Below, one piece after another: positions 61,256 through 64,000 of a stretch of 64,000 nucleotides of DNA. The position numbers and the translations under genes were made by a program. Source of the stretch: Nakamurella sp. PAMC28650. Lineage in GTDB: Bacteria; Actinomycetota; Actinomycetes; Mycobacteriales; Nakamurellaceae. The stretch covers positions 3,429,001 through 3,493,000 of the forward strand of contig NZ_CP060298.1 in assembly GCF_014303395.1 (NCBI RefSeq), read 5' to 3'. The first letter of the stretch is position 1. Each line of letters begins with the position of its first letter. The notes beneath the pieces are model-generated. The model saw nothing but the letters and a program-made list of their open reading frames with translations, did not search any database and had not been told where the DNA came from.

Positions 61256-62492
61256 CCGCCGGTGCAGGACATCGGCGGAGCAGGAGTTCTGAGGTATACA
61301 TCGCGCCGGCCACCGCGAGTGCCATCGGGACCACCAGATCCAGGCCGGTCCCGGTGAACTCGAGGAGGAGCACGACCGCGCACAGTGGGGCGCGCAGCGT
61401 GGTGGCCAGGACTGCGGCGGCGCCGATCATCGCGAACCCGGCGACCGGTGTGCCCGGCCAGAGGATCGAGTACGCCGTCCCGGTCAGCGTGCCGAGCAGT
61501 GCACCGGTGGCCAGCGCGGGTGTCAGGAGTCCGCCGTTGGCTCCGGCGGCCAGCATGCCGGTGGTGACGAGCGGCTTCAGCACCAGCAGGACGCCGACCG
61601 TGCCCAGCGCAAGCGTGCCGTCGAAAGCGAGTTGCGCCACACCCTTCCCGTTGCCGAGGAGCTGTGGGAAGGCGATCGACAGTGCCCCGAGTCCGGTGAA
61701 CGCCGCGGTGATCACCAGCGGCAACTGCCAGCCGTGAGGTGCCGCCGACCGTCCCAGGGTGGCGAGACGGTTGAACGTCCAGCCGATCAGGCCTGCGACG
61801 GGTCCGAGCAGAAGGGCGAAAACCAGCTCGTTGGACCGGAATGTGACGTGGGCCAGCAGATAGGTCGGTCGGTCCGAGAGCACCGGCCAGGCCGTTGCGG
61901 TCGCCACGGCGGCGCTGAGCAGCGCCGGCACCACATCGGCGAGCTGCGCAGAGACCAGCAGGATTTCCAGGGTGAACAGCGCGCCGCCGAGGGGCACGTT
62001 GTAGACAGAGGCCAATCCGGCCCCCGCGCCGCAGGCCACGATGGTCCGTCGTTGCCCGACGGAGACTCCGGCCCGGTCCGCCAGCCAGGCGGCCAGTGCG
62101 GCGCCCAACTGGCGTGGGGCGCCCTCACGTCCGAGGGAGGCTCCGAATCCCACGGCGATCACCTGCAGTGACGCCTCCGCCGTCGTGGCCGGCACGGGCA
62201 GTCGCAGACCGGGGGAGGCCAGGGCTTCCTCCACGGTGCACGAGGCGGGCCTCGACCGGCGGAGCGCCCACCAGCCGGTGCCGACGATTGCACCGCCCAG
62301 GGCCAGGGCCAGCACCCGGCGGGCCGGCGAAGCCCGCTCGACCCCGGTGAGGAAGGTCGCCTCGGTGTAGCCGAAGGCCAGATGCTGCACCAGGTGCAGC
62401 AGCAGGGTGAGCGCCACGCCGCCGATGCCGGCGGCCAACCCCGTCAGGACGGCCAGCACCATCACGCGTGGACGCAACGCCTCGCCGATCAC
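61248..62492 (-). CDS. ClC-family chloride channel/antiporter
   Basis: 414 residues from GTG at 62492; an in-frame ATG at 62594 would overlap the divergent argS start, so the shorter form is preferred. Multi-helix ClC fold. Filter-associated segments: VAVGFGASLGREGAPRQLGA (Gly-Arg-Glu-Gly-Ala where Gly-Lys/Arg-Glu-Gly-Pro is usual) and LAAGANGGLLTPALATGALL (Leu-Thr-Pro instead of Phe-x-Pro). The gating Glu is retained. The altered filter leaves ion choice uncertain. No CBS domains. Confidence 0.88.
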   Translation of the reverse strand: MIGEALRPRVMVLAVLTGLAAGIGGVALTLLLHLVQHLAFGYTEATFLTGVERASPARRVLALALGGAIVGTGWWALRRSRPASCTVEEALASPGLRLPVPATTAEASLQVIAVGFGASLGREGAPRQLGAALAAWLADRAGVSVGQRRTIVACGAGAGLASVYNVPLGGALFTLEILLVSAQLADVVPALLSAAVATATAWPVLSDRPTYLLAHVTFRSNELVFALLLGPVAGLIGWTFNRLATLGRSAAPHGWQLPLVITAAFTGLGALSIAFPQLLGNGKGVAQLAFDGTLALGTVGVLLVLKPLVTTGMLAAGANGGLLTPALATGALLGTLTGTAYSILWPGTPVAGFAMIGAAAVLATTLRAPLCAVVLLLEFTGTGLDLVVPMALAVAGAMYTSELLLRRCPAPADQ

Positions 62493-62588
62493 CGCGGAGG
62501 CTCGCGGTGCCGGGTCGTCGGCCGGTGAAAACCGTGCCAGCTGATGGCCACCTCCACTCGTTCCCGCCCAGGAACGTACCGTGCACCC

Positions 62589-64000
62589 ATGCACGCGCTA
62601 TCGACCACCGACCCCAAGTCAACCCTGTCCGCCCGCGTCCAGGAGGCGATCGAGGTTGCATTCGGCGCCGAGTACGCCGGGACCGACGCGGTGATCCGCC
62701 CGTCGCAGTTCGCCGACTACCAGGCGAATGCGGCATTGCCGCTGGCCAAGAGGCTCGGCCGCAAACCCCGCGAGGTGGCCGCCGACATCGTCGCGGCCCT
62801 TCAGGTCGACGACCTCTGCGCGGGGCTGGAGATCAGCGGGCCCGGGTTCATCAACCTGACGCTCCGCGACGAGGCGATTGCCGACCGGTCGAACGCGCAG
62901 TCGGCCGATCCACGGCTCGGCCTGCCGGTCCTGACCGCCCAGCGGATCGTCGTCGACTACTCGGCACCGAACGTCGCGAAGGAGATGCACGTCGGGCACC
63001 TGCGGACGACGGTCGTCGGCGACGCACTGGCCCGGACGCTGGAGCACCTCGGCCACCAGGTGATCCGGCAGAACCACATCGGTGACTGGGGAACGCCTTT
63101 CGGGATGCTGCTGGAGCACCTGCTGGATGTGGGGGAGCACGGCGACGACGCCGGGCTGCTGCGCTCGGACCCGAACTCCTTCTACCAGTCGGCCCGCAAC
63201 AAGTTCGAGGGATCGACGGAGTTCGCCGGCCGGGCCAGGGCCCGCGTGGTGGCACTGCAGGCGGGGGAGCCGAACACGCTGCGGCTCTGGCAGGAACTGA
63301 TCGATCTGTCCAAGACTTACTTCAACCAGATCTACACGGCCCTGGACGTCACCCTGACCGACGACGACCTGATGGGCGAGAGCCGCTACAACGAAAGCCT
63401 TTCCGCTCTGTGCGACGAACTGGAGCAGAAGGGTCTGGCGGTCGTCAGCGAGGGTGCGCTCTGCGTCTTCCTGGAGGGCTTCACCGGGCGCGAGGGCAAA
63501 CCGGTCCCGCTGATCATCCGCAAGAGCGACGGCGGTTACGGCTACGGCACCACGGATCTGGCCACCATCCGCTACCGGGCCCGGCAACTGCACGCGGACC
63601 GGATCCTCTACGTCATCGGCGCGCCGCAGCACCTGCATCTGCAGATGGTCTTCGCCACCGCCCGGCTGGCCGGTTGGCTGCCCGAGGACGTCCACCCCGT
63701 CCACGTGCAGATCGGCAACGTCCTCGGCCAGGACGGCAAGATCCTCAAGACCCGCAGCGGGGCGCCGATCAGGCTCGGCGTCCTGCTGGAGGAGGCCGTC
63801 GACCGGGCCGCCGCCGTGGTGGAGAAGATCCGTCCGGACCTCGACGACCGCACCAGGGCCGACATCGCAAGACAGGTCGGCATCGGTGCCGTCAAGTACG
63901 CGGACCTGTCGCTGGCCCACGACACCGAGTACACGTTCGACTTCGACCGGATGCTCGCGCTGACCGGCAACACCGGGCCGTACCTGCAGTACGCGTCGGC
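62589..64000 (+). CDS. argS: arginyl-tRNA synthetase, 5' part
   Basis: ATG 62589; the frame is open to the window end (470 codons seen of about 550-590). N-terminal Add-1 domain (VQEAIEVAFGAEYAGTDAVI, then FADYQANAALPLAKRLGRKP), the HIGH-type motif NVAKEMHVGHLRTTVVGDAL, and later GYGYGTTDLATIRYRARQLH with the KMSKS-equivalent GQDGKILKTRSGAPIRL. C-terminal anticodon-binding domain is outside the window. Confidence 0.96.
   Translation, partial: MHALSTTDPKSTLSARVQEAIEVAFGAEYAGTDAVIRPSQFADYQANAALPLAKRLGRKPREVAADIVAALQVDDLCAGLEISGPGFINLTLRDEAIADRSNAQSADPRLGLPVLTAQRIVVDYSAPNVAKEMHVGHLRTTVVGDALARTLEHLGHQVIRQNHIGDWGTPFGMLLEHLLDVGEHGDDAGLLRSDPNSFYQSARNKFEGSTEFAGRARARVVALQAGEPNTLRLWQELIDLSKTYFNQIYTALDVTLTDDDLMGESRYNESLSALCDELEQKGLAVVSEGALCVFLEGFTGREGKPVPLIIRKSDGGYGYGTTDLATIRYRARQLHADRILYVIGAPQHLHLQMVFATARLAGWLPEDVHPVHVQIGNVLGQDGKILKTRSGAPIRLGVLLEEAVDRAAAVVEKIRPDLDDRTRADIARQVGIGAVKYADLSLAHDTEYTFDFDRMLALTGNTGPYLQYAS

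Overview
The window is high-GC DNA from an actinomycete. Three things indicate this: strong third-position G/C bias, many GTG/TTG starts, and the conserved actinobacterial block xerC - M23 peptidase (opposite strand) - rpsB - tsf - pyrH - frr - cdsA, together with comM-dprA, an Lsr2-type DNA-binding protein, a DivIVA-like coiled-coil protein and a methylmalonyl-CoA epimerase. The protein repertoire resembles Nakamurella/Frankineae-type genomes, but that genus-level guess is inference.

Layout. (1) 1-4.6 kb: the edge of an HxlR-type regulator, divergent from a small acyl-CoA/oxidoreductase cluster (atypical thiolase, PaaI-like thioesterase, DapB-like dehydrogenase), then a DUF2256/DUF3253 protein, a degenerate Ser/Thr kinase and DUF3072. 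(2) 4.6-13.3 kb, minus strand: an IS1595 element, then an apparent four-gene operon reading leftward: NarL-type response regulator, histidine kinase, large secreted internally duplicated protein, membrane GGDEF-EAL protein. (3) 13.3-16.4 kb: ISL3 (copy 1) and IS1380 elements. (4) 16.5-20.6 kb: Tat-exported multicopper oxidase overlapping a membrane protein, plus a small hypothetical. (5) 20.8-30.4 kb: a sugar-type catabolic cluster (ROK regulator, ABC binding lipoprotein, two permeases, tautomerase, TolB-like propeller, aldo/keto reductase). Two copies of the same ISL3 element have split the binding protein and the second permease; the reading frames are restored exactly if the elements and 8-bp duplications are removed. 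(6) 30.6-37.4 kb: back-to-back insertion sequences (two IS5-type, ISAzo13, IS1380) followed by IS3 and ISL3 remnants around a GNAT gene. (7) 37.6-41.3 kb: a short lipoprotein, an ECF sigma factor with a translationally coupled membrane protein, and an IS3 element. (8) 41.5-64 kb: conserved chromosomal core: comM, dprA, Lsr2-like protein, xerC, M23 peptidase, rpsB-tsf-pyrH-frr-cdsA, an ABC exporter pair, DivIVA-like protein, epimerase and thiolase (divergent), MarR, DEDDh exonuclease, YbbN-like protein, ClC channel and the 5' part of argS.

The contrast is clear: the right third is orderly housekeeping DNA, while the left two thirds carry at least nine recognisable insertion sequences plus two remnants. 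Element ends and target duplications could be read for most. The most interesting non-IS unit is the two-component / secreted repeat protein / cyclic-di-GMP operon at 5.7-13.2 kb. No tRNA, rRNA or CRISPR array was recognised.
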